From the NCBI RefSeq assembly GCF_048548695.1, contig NZ_JBLYIF010000003.1: a stretch of DNA of 64,000 nt; one strand, given 5' to 3'. Made by a program: the position numbers and the translations under genes. Source of the DNA: Neptuniibacter sp048548695 (GTDB lineage: Bacteria; Pseudomonadota; Gammaproteobacteria; Pseudomonadales; Balneatricaceae). The notes under the pieces were generated by a model, which ran no database searches, was not told where the DNA came from, and saw only the letters and a list, made by a program, of their open reading frames with translations. Position 1 is the first letter of the stretch; the number at the start of each line of letters is the position of its first letter. This document shows positions 44,237 to 52,974 of this stretch, in pieces.

Positions 44237-46141
44237 ATGGATTTTTTCGCGCATCAGGATAAGGCTCGGCGTAATACGTTGTGGCTGGTTGTGCTGTTTC
44301 TGTTGGCGGTGATCTGTCTGGTGATAATCACCAATCTGGCGCTGGCGCTGGCACTGTGGATATTGGGACAGCAGCAGACGCTGTATGTGGCAGGTGAGCA
44401 GGGCTTTTTGCAGCAACTCTCGCTGAAAACCTTTCTCCTGATCAGCTTGCTGGTGTGTGGTGCGGTGGCCTGCGCCATCCTCTATAAATGGTATCAGCTG
44501 GCTTCTGGGGGGCAGGCCGTGGCGGAGTCGCTGGGTGGGCGGCAGATTATGCCCGGCACGACTGACCCGGATGAACGACAGGCACTGAATGTGGTGGAGG
44601 AGATGGCGATCGCCTCCGGCATGCCGGTACCGCCGGTTTATCTGTTAGAGCATGAGTTGGGCATCAATGCGTTTGCTGCTGGAAACCGCCCGGAGGATGC
44701 CGTCATTGGTCTGACCCGAGGCTGTATTCATGCGTTTAAACGCAATGAGTTGCAAGGCGTGGTGGCCCATGAATTCAGTCATATTCTCAATGGTGATATG
44801 CGGCTGAATCTGCGCCTGATTGCACTGTTGCATGGCATTGTTTTTATCGGCTATGTCGGAGAGATGATGGTACGAAGCAGCAGTCGGCGGCGTAAGTCCA
44901 ACGGCCAGATTGCGATTGTGGGTATAGCGCTGATGGCCATTGGTTGGCTGGGCACCTTGTTTGGCCAGCTGATCAAAGCGGCGGTTAGCCGGCAGCGGGA
45001 ATACCTGGCAGATGCCAGCGCGGTGCAGTTTACCCGCGACCCCAAGGGCATCGGTAATGCCTTAAAGCTGATTGGCGGCAGCCAGTATGGTGCTGAGCTG
45101 CAGAATGATCATCGGCGAGAAGTCAGTCATCTGTTTTTTGGTCAGGTGGTACGCAAGATGGCTGCACCTTTTGCCACCCATCCACCATTGATGGAACGAA
45201 TTCTGCGGGTTCAGCCTGACTGGGACGGCGATTACCTGTATCGCAGCAATCCATCCCGCAAGCAACAACAGCATAAGGATGAGCAGGCCCGACAGGAAGA
45301 GCAGCAGCGTCGCTCCCAGGCCGGCGTGGTGCTGGGTACGGTGCTGGCTGGAGGCATGATGGATGACCTGTCTCCGCTGGAGGCAGTACGCACACAGCTG
45401 GATGGTTTGCCCGACATATTGGTAGAGCAGGCACACGATAGCCTGGGTGCAGTGGCGCTATGTTTTGCCTTGTTACTGGATCCACAGCAGGAGATTCAGG
45501 CACGCCAGTTGGGCTGGGTGGAGAAAACCGGTTTTGCGGGTATCGGTGCACTGACTAGACAGCTGTATCAATACCGCCTGCAGCTTGATCCAACACAGCG
45601 CCTGCCTCTGATCGAACTGCTGCTACCGGCCCTGAAAACCCTGTCGCCTGAACAGTATCAGATATTCAGGCGAGCCTTGATGGCGGTCATCCGGGCGGAT
45701 CAGCATACCGATATGTTTGAATGGTGCCTGTATCAGCTGGTATTCCAATACCTTGCTCCGACCTTTGAACAGGTCGAGGCACCGCTGCAGAAAGCCATTA
45801 AACTGCAGGCTGCCAGTGAGGCGTTACAGTTGGTGCTGAGTCTGCTGGCGCAGTATGGCCATGCCGAGAAAAACGATGCGGATAAAGCGTTCTATCGTGG
45901 CGTGAATGCTGCCGGGCTTTATACCCTGACACCGTTGGCGGAATCAGAGGCAGACCTGCAGCAACTGACCGCTGCGGTTCGTACCTTGGGTCAGGTGCGT
46001 CCTGGCGAAAAGCCTCGGGTGTTGAGTGCGATCCGTAACTGCATTCAGCAGGATGGGCAGATCAGTGTGCAGGAGCGGGAGATGGTCGGTGCTATTGCCG
46101 CGATTATGGGCAGCCCGTTACCTCTGTTTATTGATCCCTGA
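44237..46141 (+). CDS. M48 family membrane metalloprotease with long C-terminal region
   Basis: The 634-residue protein begins with two hydrophobic segments (about 15-48 and 63-83), then an M48 (HtpX/Ste24-like) protease domain. The zinc motif HEFSHILNGDMRLN is near residue 178, and the third ligand region REYLADASAVQFTR is near 255. Another hydrophobic pair separates them. The C-terminal 280 residues are cytoplasmic-looking and helical. The last 70 (PRVLSAIRNCIQQDGQISVQ, then EMVGAIAAIMG) resemble a TerB-like domain. It likely degrades membrane proteins under stress, with LemA as partner. The far end converges on folX with four bases between. Confidence 0.94.
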   Translation: MDFFAHQDKARRNTLWLVVLFLLAVICLVIITNLALALALWILGQQQTLYVAGEQGFLQQLSLKTFLLISLLVCGAVACAILYKWYQLASGGQAVAESLGGRQIMPGTTDPDERQALNVVEEMAIASGMPVPPVYLLEHELGINAFAAGNRPEDAVIGLTRGCIHAFKRNELQGVVAHEFSHILNGDMRLNLRLIALLHGIVFIGYVGEMMVRSSSRRRKSNGQIAIVGIALMAIGWLGTLFGQLIKAAVSRQREYLADASAVQFTRDPKGIGNALKLIGGSQYGAELQNDHRREVSHLFFGQVVRKMAAPFATHPPLMERILRVQPDWDGDYLYRSNPSRKQQQHKDEQARQEEQQRRSQAGVVLGTVLAGGMMDDLSPLEAVRTQLDGLPDILVEQAHDSLGAVALCFALLLDPQQEIQARQLGWVEKTGFAGIGALTRQLYQYRLQLDPTQRLPLIELLLPALKTLSPEQYQIFRRALMAVIRADQHTDMFEWCLYQLVFQYLAPTFEQVEAPLQKAIKLQAASEALQLVLSLLAQYGHAEKNDADKAFYRGVNAAGLYTLTPLAESEADLQQLTAAVRTLGQVRPGEKPRVLSAIRNCIQQDGQISVQEREMVGAIAAIMGSPLPLFIDP

Positions 46142-46145
46142 AACA

Positions 46146-46517
46146 TTATTCAGGTTCTTTTTGCCACTGCAATGTCAGTGATACTGAATCGGCAAACCGC
46201 AGTGCGTGAGGTTTGTCGATGGTGACGCTGGCGTATTCGGTCCAGGGGTGGGCTGAGGCAATATCCAGCACATCAGCCACCAGTTTTTCCAGCAGCAAAA
46301 AGCGTCCGTCCTCTACATGGCCGATCACCTGCTTGGTGATGGTTTTGTAGTTCAGCGCCTTGTCGACATCGTCCTCTGCATAGGCCTTATCAGCCGGGTA
46401 GTGGATCTCTATATTGATCACTACATCCTGCTGCTTCTGCATCTCATCCGGATTAAAACCGATAAAGGTACGCAACCGCAGATTGGCGATGCGAATGATG
46501 GCATTACTGATGGACAT
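46146..46517 (-). CDS. folX: Dihydroneopterin triphosphate 2'-epimerase
   Basis: FolX is a FolB-like tunnelling-fold enzyme that epimerises dihydroneopterin triphosphate to the monapterin form. The 123-residue protein has the conserved NLRLRTFIGFNPDEMQKQQD start, a NYKTITKQV segment and FLLLEKLVADVL. I chose ATG 46517, placed after CGGAGGCGAT. It lies 17 bases after folE, an arrangement that fits synthesis of tetrahydromonapterin, the cofactor of some phenylalanine hydroxylases. Confidence 0.93.
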   Translation of the reverse strand: MSISNAIIRIANLRLRTFIGFNPDEMQKQQDVVINIEIHYPADKAYAEDDVDKALNYKTITKQVIGHVEDGRFLLLEKLVADVLDIASAHPWTEYASVTIDKPHALRFADSVSLTLQWQKEPE

Positions 46518-46534
46518 ATCGCCTCCGGAGCGGA

Positions 46535-47089
46535 TCAGTCTTTGAGCAGCTGCAGGAATTCGTTGCGGGTTTTGTCGCTGTCGCGGAAGCTGCCCAACAT
46601 CACCGAAGTGCGCATGTTGGAGTTTTGCTTCTGAACGCCACGCATCATCATGCACATGTGCTGCGCCTGGATGATAACGCCAACCCCTTTGGCGCCGGTA
46701 GCGGTCTGAATCGCTTCCGCAATTTGGCGAGTCAGGTTTTCCTGAATCTGCAGACGGCGGGCATACATATTCACTATGCGGGCAAATTTGGACAGCCCCA
46801 GTACTTTGCCGTTGGGGATATAGCCGATATGACAGGTGCCGATAAACGGCAGTACGTGGTGTTCACACAGTGAATACAGTTCGATATCGCGGACCAGTAC
46901 CATCTCGTCGGTATCTGAAGAAAACACTGCATTGTTGGTGACAGTCTCCAGGTCCTGGGTGTAACCCTCGGTGAGGAATTGCATCGCTTTGGCGGCGCGG
47001 CTGGGGGTATCGACCAGGCCTTCACGTTCCGGGTTTTCGCCCAATAACTCAATGATATTGCGGTATGACTGTTGCAGTGGGTTATTCAT
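46535..47089 (-). CDS. folE: GTP cyclohydrolase I
   Basis: FolE makes 7,8-dihydroneopterin triphosphate from GTP, the first step of folate and pterin synthesis. The 184-residue protein has the zinc ligands in SLCEHHVLPFIGTCHIGY (Cys and His) and in AQHMCMMMRG (second Cys), plus the substrate-binding LSKFARIV and NLTRQIAEAI motifs. The short length, without the longer N-terminal arm, is like the FolE1 found next to FolX. It is the first gene of the folE-folX operon. Confidence 0.96.
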   Translation of the reverse strand: MNNPLQQSYRNIIELLGENPEREGLVDTPSRAAKAMQFLTEGYTQDLETVTNNAVFSSDTDEMVLVRDIELYSLCEHHVLPFIGTCHIGYIPNGKVLGLSKFARIVNMYARRLQIQENLTRQIAEAIQTATGAKGVGVIIQAQHMCMMMRGVQKQNSNMRTSVMLGSFRDSDKTRNEFLQLLKD

Positions 47090-47487
47090 TCATCTCTTCC
47101 AACGTTCGGTAAGGCGCCTATATTAACGTCGAATCGGCACTGATGCAGGTGTTTTCACGGTAATTCGTCAACAGTATTACGCATATCCGCTCGTGTTGGA
47201 TTGGTTTTTGATCAGCCGTCGTGGCTTGTCAGCATGCTGTGGTATAAAAAAGCAAATGCCTGCAATCTGATAAGCCACTGAGTCAGGCGTGTTTTGCGGC
47301 TGCCAGTACCTGGTTTTAAGGTATTACTGGCTAGTTGAGAGCCGCCGGGCGCATGGGTCTGGGCCAGGGAAGACAAATGGAAACTAGGCTGCTAGTTTGA
47401 TGCCTGTAGTTAAACTGCTGAGATTACTCAGTTCTGGTGGCATACTGTGTTTCAATAACGCATCTTTAAACGGGTTGGAAGAAGGCT
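47090..47487. other. Intergenic region between folE and the GGDEF gene
   Basis: There are about 400 bases between divergent genes and no supported ORF. One clear inverted repeat lies at 47302-47331. I looked for a cyclic-di-GMP riboswitch in front of the GGDEF gene and saw no match to the GEMM core. Confidence 0.45.
47302..47331. repeat. Inverted repeat in the folE/GGDEF spacer
   Basis: GCCAGTA (47302-47308) and TACTGGC (47325-47331) are exact complements, with an inner CCT/AGG pair. The function is unknown; no T run follows. Confidence 0.4.
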
Positions 47488-48882
47488 ATGACCTCAGAGA
47501 TACAAACAACAAAGCGACAGCCGGGTATTGAGCCTGCATGGCTGTTTGCCCTCTGTGGAGTTCTGTTTGCCTTGATAGCGTTTTTGCTGCTATCAAAACA
47601 GGAGCAAGATGCCACCGCTAACGCATTTGCCACTGATATGGCACCGCATGCAGAGCAATTTGGTGTGCGCCTCCAACAAGAGCTGGAATTGGCGGGGCTG
47701 CTACGCAGTGTCACCGGAGCGACCGGACATGAGCCTGGGAACCTTGCTGCAGTTGTTCCATTGCTGGTACAGCAGCACCCGGCGGCGATGATGCTGGCCA
47801 GTTACACCAGTGCCGATAGCGAACCGGTGATCCGCTGGTTGCAGCCGGATGCGATCTCCCTGCAAACCGTGTTGCTGCCGCAGCTGGATGAGAGTGTTTC
47901 GGGCCAGCAACCAGAAACGCACCTTATCGCTTCTGAACAGGGCTTGTTGTTAATCAACAGCGCCAAGCGAAATAATGGTTTTCTGGTCACTGTCAGCCAA
48001 CTGCAGGTATTGCTGCAGCAAAGTGGTTTGATGGACCTGCCGGAAGGCGTGAGTTTTGATTTAGCCATGGCGGGCAGTGCCCCATTACTGCAAAGTGAAA
48101 TGCCTGTTGCCGAAGCGGTTGCAGTGGCGCGTTATGGCCTGTCGCTAAGAGATGAATCACTGGAGTTGGTATTTTATGCTGCTGATAGTTATCTAGTAGG
48201 CACGCTGAGTTGGATGCCGGCCATGTTGCTGTTAACCGGTTTGTTGCTGGCGTTCTTTTATGCCGCCTATCAGAAACGGCAGTCGGTCATGTTTCGGCAA
48301 CTGCGTCACCAGCGTGATCAGCTCAGAATGCAGATGGAAGCCAGTGCGGTAACGGATCAGATTACAGGCCTGGCCAATCAGGTGCGTTTCGAACAGGTAG
48401 TGTTCAGCGAAATTCGGCGGGCCGTACGTGAATTTAATCCACTGACGGTGATGCTGGTTAAAGTGGATGGCTTCCAGGCCTATCGGGACCATTTTGGCCA
48501 GGGCCAACTGGAACAAATGCTGTCGCAACTGGGAGGCGTATTGGCTGAATGTATCTCCCGCCCGGGTGACCTGTTGGCGCATATAGAAGCAGAAACCTTC
48601 GCTATGTTGCTGCCTTCTACCAACGAAAATGCCCCAGTGTTGGCAGAACGTTGCTGTGAAGCCGTGGTCGCAGCAGCGATTCCTCAGGCTGATGCGGCGG
48701 CAACGGCGCATATCACGGTCAGTATTGGCGTTGTAACACTACAGCCATCTGACCGGCTGTCTTATGATCGGCTAATGGAACTGGCTGAGGAGCAATTAGA
48801 AAAAGCGTTACAGCAGGGTGGTGGTCGCTATCAATCCTTTATCGAAGCCACGGATGATTTGGAGCTGGGGTTTGGTGTCTAA
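47488..48882 (+). CDS. GGDEF-fold protein with degenerate active site
   Basis: This is a 464-residue membrane sensor. The N-terminal transmembrane segment (about 13-33) leads to a periplasmic domain of about 200 residues and a second transmembrane segment (about 232-253). A short coiled coil and a GGDEF domain (from about 285) follow. The domain start is intact (TDQITGLANQVRFEQVV). However, the catalytic GGDEF is EAETF at residues 367-371, and the flanking Arg is His, so it should not make cyclic di-GMP. The inhibitory-site RxxD (R358-D361) stands exactly five residues upstream and is kept, which suggests a binding role. It precedes tmcA by 21 bases. Confidence 0.9.
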   Translation: MTSEIQTTKRQPGIEPAWLFALCGVLFALIAFLLLSKQEQDATANAFATDMAPHAEQFGVRLQQELELAGLLRSVTGATGHEPGNLAAVVPLLVQQHPAAMMLASYTSADSEPVIRWLQPDAISLQTVLLPQLDESVSGQQPETHLIASEQGLLLINSAKRNNGFLVTVSQLQVLLQQSGLMDLPEGVSFDLAMAGSAPLLQSEMPVAEAVAVARYGLSLRDESLELVFYAADSYLVGTLSWMPAMLLLTGLLLAFFYAAYQKRQSVMFRQLRHQRDQLRMQMEASAVTDQITGLANQVRFEQVVFSEIRRAVREFNPLTVMLVKVDGFQAYRDHFGQGQLEQMLSQLGGVLAECISRPGDLLAHIEAETFAMLLPSTNENAPVLAERCCEAVVAAAIPQADAAATAHITVSIGVVTLQPSDRLSYDRLMELAEEQLEKALQQGGGRYQSFIEATDDLELGFGV

Positions 48883-48883
48883 A

Positions 48884-48898
48884 CACCTGTTCCAGGTG
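48884..48898 (+). promoter_or_regulatory. Hairpin covering the tmcA ribosome-binding site
   Basis: CACCTG and CAGGTG form a 6-bp stem with a TTC loop. The AGGTGAG ribosome site of tmcA (48894-48900) lies in its 3' arm, four bases from the ATG. Translation of the preceding gene ends at the hairpin and could open it, coupling the two. Confidence 0.5.
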
Positions 48899-48903
48899 AG
48901 TTT

Positions 48904-51063
48904 ATGACAACGCTCACCCAATTAAAAAGTCGTTTACAGCAATTGGCGTTGCAACAATTTCACCGCCGTTTGCTGCTGCTTAGTGGCTCGGCTGACTGGT
49001 GCCGTGGGCATGCGGCAGCACTGGTTGACACAACGACCCTGTGGGTGGGTGACACCCCGCCACCTGATGTTGAAGCGGTGCAGGGACGTGACTGCCATCG
49101 CGTACTCGGACACACTTATACCTCAATCGTTTTTGATGCCTGGTCAGGTTTTAACCCCAACAGTTTTGGTCAGGTCAGTGGCACGCTACAGGGTGGCGGC
49201 ATTCTGACTTTGCTGTGTCCGACGTTGGACCAGTGGCCTGAGTTTGATGATCCGGAGCACGCCTCTCTGGCGGTAGAGCCTTACACTACGGCAGATGTGG
49301 GGCGGCGTTTTATCAGCCGGATTAGCCGACTGCTGGAAGATGACCCTTATACGCTGATCGTGCATGAAACCAGACCGCTGCCGGATGACGATGCTGCTTT
49401 GGCTGAGCTCATAGAGCCTCAGTCGGTATTAAGTCATCAGGCGGTGCCACCGTTCGCCACAGAAGATCAGCAACAGGCAGTAGAACTGATTATTCGCCAG
49501 TTGCAGCGGGGGCGTCGTCCAGCGGTCTTAACGTCGGACCGAGGGCGTGGTAAAAGCACTGCGCTGGGCATTGCCGCGGCGCAGTTAGCCGGATTTGATT
49601 ACCACGATATTCTTATTACGGCCCCTGACCGTAGCGCAGTGCAAGTTGCGCTTTCAATTGCTGCGGAACTGCTGCCGCAAGCCAGCTTGACTGAGCAAGG
49701 CGTAGTGCATGCGACAGGTCATATCCGTTTTATGCTGCCCGAGGAACTATTGCAGCAGCCCGGTGAAGGCCAGGTGCTGCTGGTGGATGAAGCCGCGGCG
49801 ATTCCGGTGGCGATGCTGGCGCGATTGCTGAAACAGTTCCCGCGTATTGCTTTTGCCTCGACGGTACATGGGTATGAGGGTACCGGTCAGGGCTTTGCGA
49901 TCCGTTTCCGGCGTGTACTCGATAGCGTTACCCCGCAGTGGAAGGCGTTTCATTTGCATACTCCTGTGCGTTGGGCACCGGAGGATCCGCTGGAACAGTT
50001 AGTGTTTAATCTGCTGTTATTGAATGCCGAGCCGGCAGTGTTGTCCGGCTGGCAAGATGCGGGGAGCGCGGTCAGTGTAACCCGCCTGGAACGTGATCAG
50101 CTGAATGAAGATTACACCACCTTGCAGCAACTGTTTGGCTTGCTGGTGCTGGCACATTACCGCACCACTCCGGGTGATCTGAGGATTCTGCTGGATAGCC
50201 CTAATCTGCATATCTGGATACTACGGGTCAGCGGCCAGGTGGCTGGTGCGGCGCTGGTGGCAACAGAAGGGCCGCTGCCAGAGGATTTGATTGACGCAAT
50301 TTGGTCCGGTCAGCGGCGCCCACGCGGGCATCTTTTGCCCCAGACTCTGGTGCATCAGGAAGGCTATCGTATGGCCGCTGGACTGGCCTGTGGCCGAGTT
50401 ATGCGGTTGGTGGTTCATCCGGATTTACAGCGCCAGGGTTTTGGCCGGTTGCTACTGCAGCATGTGTCTGCCGCCGGTGCTGAGATGAGCTGGGACTACC
50501 TGGGAACCAGCTTTGCGCTTACCGATGAGTTGTATGGTTTTTGGCGCGCCTGTGGTTATGAAATGGTGCGTCTGGGGAATCAGCGCGATGCTGTGAGTGG
50601 GTGTTTTGCCGCGTTGCTGCTTAAGCCCCTTTCGACTGCAGGCCGTGCCTGTATTAGTCGGGCAGAACAGCGGTTTGCCCGTCAATTTACCTACCGTCTG
50701 ACCGATGACTGGAAAGCACTGGAACCTGCTTTGGTGATGGCGGTCCTGACCCAGGTCGACTGTCCTGAAACGCTGGATGAGGATGACCGGTCTGATCTAG
50801 TGGGTTTTGTGCGGTTTAACCGCAGTTATGAAAGCAGTGCCTATGCATTGCAAAAATTATTGCGCTCAGCCTTGCAGCAGTTGTCCTCTGATCAGCTGTC
50901 ACACCTGCTGCAGAATGAAAACGTAGTGGTATTGCTACAACGCGCGCTGCAACAGCAGGACTGGGCAGACCTCAGCGCCGCAGGGCAGGGACGGCGTGGC
51001 CAGGTACGCCAGATGCGCGAGGCAGCAGGGTTGATCTGTGATCTGTTGCAGGCCAACGGCTAA
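48904..51063 (+). CDS. tmcA: tRNA(Met) cytidine acetyltransferase
   Basis: TmcA makes N4-acetylcytidine at the wobble base of elongator tRNA(Met), using ATP and acetyl-CoA, and prevents misreading of the AUA codon. The 719-residue protein has an N-terminal DUF1726 domain and a RecD-type helicase module with Walker A SDRGRGKSTALG and Walker B VLLVDEAAAIPVAML. A GNAT domain with RLVVHPDLQRQGFGRLLL follows, then a C-terminal tRNA-binding part. The length is typical of the E. coli enzyme. Its stop overlaps the convergent retropepsin-like gene by four bases. Confidence 0.95.
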   Translation: MTTLTQLKSRLQQLALQQFHRRLLLLSGSADWCRGHAAALVDTTTLWVGDTPPPDVEAVQGRDCHRVLGHTYTSIVFDAWSGFNPNSFGQVSGTLQGGGILTLLCPTLDQWPEFDDPEHASLAVEPYTTADVGRRFISRISRLLEDDPYTLIVHETRPLPDDDAALAELIEPQSVLSHQAVPPFATEDQQQAVELIIRQLQRGRRPAVLTSDRGRGKSTALGIAAAQLAGFDYHDILITAPDRSAVQVALSIAAELLPQASLTEQGVVHATGHIRFMLPEELLQQPGEGQVLLVDEAAAIPVAMLARLLKQFPRIAFASTVHGYEGTGQGFAIRFRRVLDSVTPQWKAFHLHTPVRWAPEDPLEQLVFNLLLLNAEPAVLSGWQDAGSAVSVTRLERDQLNEDYTTLQQLFGLLVLAHYRTTPGDLRILLDSPNLHIWILRVSGQVAGAALVATEGPLPEDLIDAIWSGQRRPRGHLLPQTLVHQEGYRMAAGLACGRVMRLVVHPDLQRQGFGRLLLQHVSAAGAEMSWDYLGTSFALTDELYGFWRACGYEMVRLGNQRDAVSGCFAALLLKPLSTAGRACISRAEQRFARQFTYRLTDDWKALEPALVMAVLTQVDCPETLDEDDRSDLVGFVRFNRSYESSAYALQKLLRSALQQLSSDQLSHLLQNENVVVLLQRALQQQDWADLSAAGQGRRGQVRQMREAAGLICDLLQANG

Positions 51064-51560
51064 TAGCGCAGGGTCAGGGTGTCGCCTTTCTGCACCAGCT
51101 CCAGGTGCTGCATAAAACTCATGCCTAACAGCACTGTATCGCCGGCCATATGTGGATTGATATGTGCGCGTATGTTGTCCAGGCTGATGCCGCCCAGTTC
51201 AATATGGTCCAGTTCGGTGGTATATACATCGGCGGTGCCACTGGCGGTTCTGACCTGGTAGCGGGTGCCGCGCTTCAGGCCGATTCGTTCGGCAACCTGC
51301 TGAGGAATACTGACACTGGTGGCTCCGGTATCCAGCAGAAACCTTACGGCAACGCCGTTGATGGTGCCGGGCGCGATGTAGTGCCCGGCGCGGTTGCGTT
51401 GCAGTACCACTTCGCCATGACCGTTGGCATTCAGGTGACGGTTCGGGTTGTGCCGATCTGCCAAGTATTGGTCAAAGTAGACGTAGAGCAGGCCCAGTAG
51501 AATGACCCAGGTGAGTATCCACATGCCTCTGCCGATTTTGCGGGGTACCTGCCCTTGCAT
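51060..51560 (-). CDS. Membrane-anchored retropepsin-like aspartic protease
   Basis: The 166-residue protein has an N-terminal transmembrane segment (about 13-30). A linker and a clan AA aspartic protease domain follow, with FLLDTGATSVSIP holding the catalytic Asp of the DTGA motif. The matching Gly-Met segment DTVLLGMSFMQHLE is near the end. One-domain retropepsin-like proteins must form dimers to be active. It probably works at the outer face of the inner membrane. It begins three bases after efpL in the same operon, a link that is unexplained. Confidence 0.9.
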   Translation of the reverse strand: MQGQVPRKIGRGMWILTWVILLGLLYVYFDQYLADRHNPNRHLNANGHGEVVLQRNRAGHYIAPGTINGVAVRFLLDTGATSVSIPQQVAERIGLKRGTRYQVRTASGTADVYTTELDHIELGGISLDNIRAHINPHMAGDTVLLGMSFMQHLELVQKGDTLTLRY

Positions 51561-51563
51561 GAC

Positions 51564-52130
51564 TTAGGCCCGGGACATAAATTTGCCAGTTTCGGTGCTG
51601 ATTTTGACCTGCTCGCCTTCACGAATATATTCAGGCACCTGCACTTCAAGTCCGTTGCTCAGTGTGGCGGGTTTGGTTCTTCCTGTGGCGCTGGCGGATT
51701 GCATGCCAGGCACGCACTCGGTGACCTCAAGCACTACATTGGTGGGCAGTTGAATGGTTAATACTATGCCATCCACCATCAGTGCGGTGATGTTGCTCAT
51801 ACCGTCGCTCAGAAATGGAACCTGAGCATCAATTGAGGAGGAATTGAGGAAGTACTGGTTGTAGTCCTCATTATCCATAAAGATATACATGTCCTCTTCA
51901 CGGTACAGAAAGCTGCATTTGCGATGTTCAAGGGTGGCTTCTTTTAACAGGTCGTCGCCGGTGAAGGTCTCTTCATATTTGCCGCCTAATGGCAGCTGAC
52001 CGAAGCGAACCTTGTAAAGCGTATTAGCCCCACGGGATGAGGGGCTGCGCACATCGACGTTTTGTACAGCGTAATATTTGCTGTTGATCTCGATGACCAT
52101 GCCTTTTTTCAGATCTGACGCTTTTGGCAT
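51564..52130 (-). CDS. efpL: Elongation factor P-like protein (EfpL/YeiP)
   Basis: This 188-residue EF-P paralogue helps ribosomes through stalling motifs. The three beta-barrel domains are visible. The N-terminal KOW-like loop reads VRSPSSRGANTLYK, with Arg at the tip instead of the modified Lys of EF-P. That and the C-terminal VPEYIREGEQVKIST identify the YeiP/EfpL type, which does not need EpmA modification. The regular efp gene is not in this window. Confidence 0.95.
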   Translation of the reverse strand: MPKASDLKKGMVIEINSKYYAVQNVDVRSPSSRGANTLYKVRFGQLPLGGKYEETFTGDDLLKEATLEHRKCSFLYREEDMYIFMDNEDYNQYFLNSSSIDAQVPFLSDGMSNITALMVDGIVLTIQLPTNVVLEVTECVPGMQSASATGRTKPATLSNGLEVQVPEYIREGEQVKISTETGKFMSRA

Positions 52131-52227
52131 AACAATCCTGCTTTATACAATTGATAACCGGCGGGCGCAGAGGCCCACAATGCTGATCATTGTAAGGCAG
52201 GCTTTGCAGCAGGAGAAGGGGTGGCTG

Positions 52228-52974
52228 TTAAAGCTGCTGCAGGTGTGTCCGGGTAATTTGAATCTGTTCGTCGATCAGTCGACTCAGCTGGCTGAAATAC
52301 ATGCCGGGATCAATGCTGATCTGATCGGGTTGCAGAATCTGTTCGCTCACCAAACGCTCGGTTTCCATCTGTTTGCCATTAGCTATCGGGTCGCTTTTCA
52401 TCTGCTGTAACAAGTATTGCAGTTGCACCCGTACCGACGCCTGGCAGCGGCCTTCCCGTGCGGATTTAGCACCCAGGCCGCGCAGTCGTGCCAGGGACTC
52501 GGCATGATGCGGTCTGCGGATCAGGTTTTGCCACAGTGCTTCTTGGTCAAACAGGCTGTTCTCTGCAGTCAGGGCACAGTAATCAGCAATCTCAGTGAGC
52601 TCGTGCAACAGCTTTTCGATCAACTCGCTGTGGGGCATAAAGCTGTTTTCCGGGTTTTGGCGAATCTGTTGCCAATGTTGGTGCTGGATGCGCACCCGGG
52701 ACGGTTTGCCGCAATAATCTGCCACTTGCAAGGGCTGCCACAGCCGATCAATCTCTCGGCTCAACTGCTGCTGCTCCATACGGTTATCATCACTTAGCGA
52801 TGCGCACAGACCGCGATGCCGTTGCAGCTGCTGTATCAGGTCGAGTACAGCCGTAAGCTGGGTAATGCCTATCTGGGTCTGCGCCTGCAGGCGCAAGCGG
52901 GATTTATGCCGACTGAAAAGATGCAGGCCTATAAACAGGGAGCATAAGAGCGTGACAATCGCGATCTCAATCAT
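52228..52974 (-). CDS. Membrane-anchored protein with NIT-like helical domain
   Basis: The 248-residue protein has one N-terminal transmembrane segment (about 3-20) and is otherwise helical. Two parts resemble the nitrate/nitrite-sensing NIT domain: LIQQLQRHRGLCASLSDD near residues 46-63, and LARLRGLGAKSAREG near 165-180, which carry the conserved Arg residues of the bundle. No signalling output domain is present. The start overlaps the chemoreceptor stop by four bases, so the two are coupled and may form a split sensor. NIT assignment is by pattern only. Confidence 0.65.
   Translation of the reverse strand: MIEIAIVTLLCSLFIGLHLFSRHKSRLRLQAQTQIGITQLTAVLDLIQQLQRHRGLCASLSDDNRMEQQQLSREIDRLWQPLQVADYCGKPSRVRIQHQHWQQIRQNPENSFMPHSELIEKLLHELTEIADYCALTAENSLFDQEALWQNLIRRPHHAESLARLRGLGAKSAREGRCQASVRVQLQYLLQQMKSDPIANGKQMETERLVSEQILQPDQISIDPGMYFSQLSRLIDEQIQITRTHLQQL

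Noticed and set aside
47340..47460. Possible cyclic-di-GMP (GEMM) riboswitch ahead of the GGDEF gene
   Set aside because: GGGCGCATGGGT looked suggestive, but the conserved GEMM core and its receptor stem are not present.
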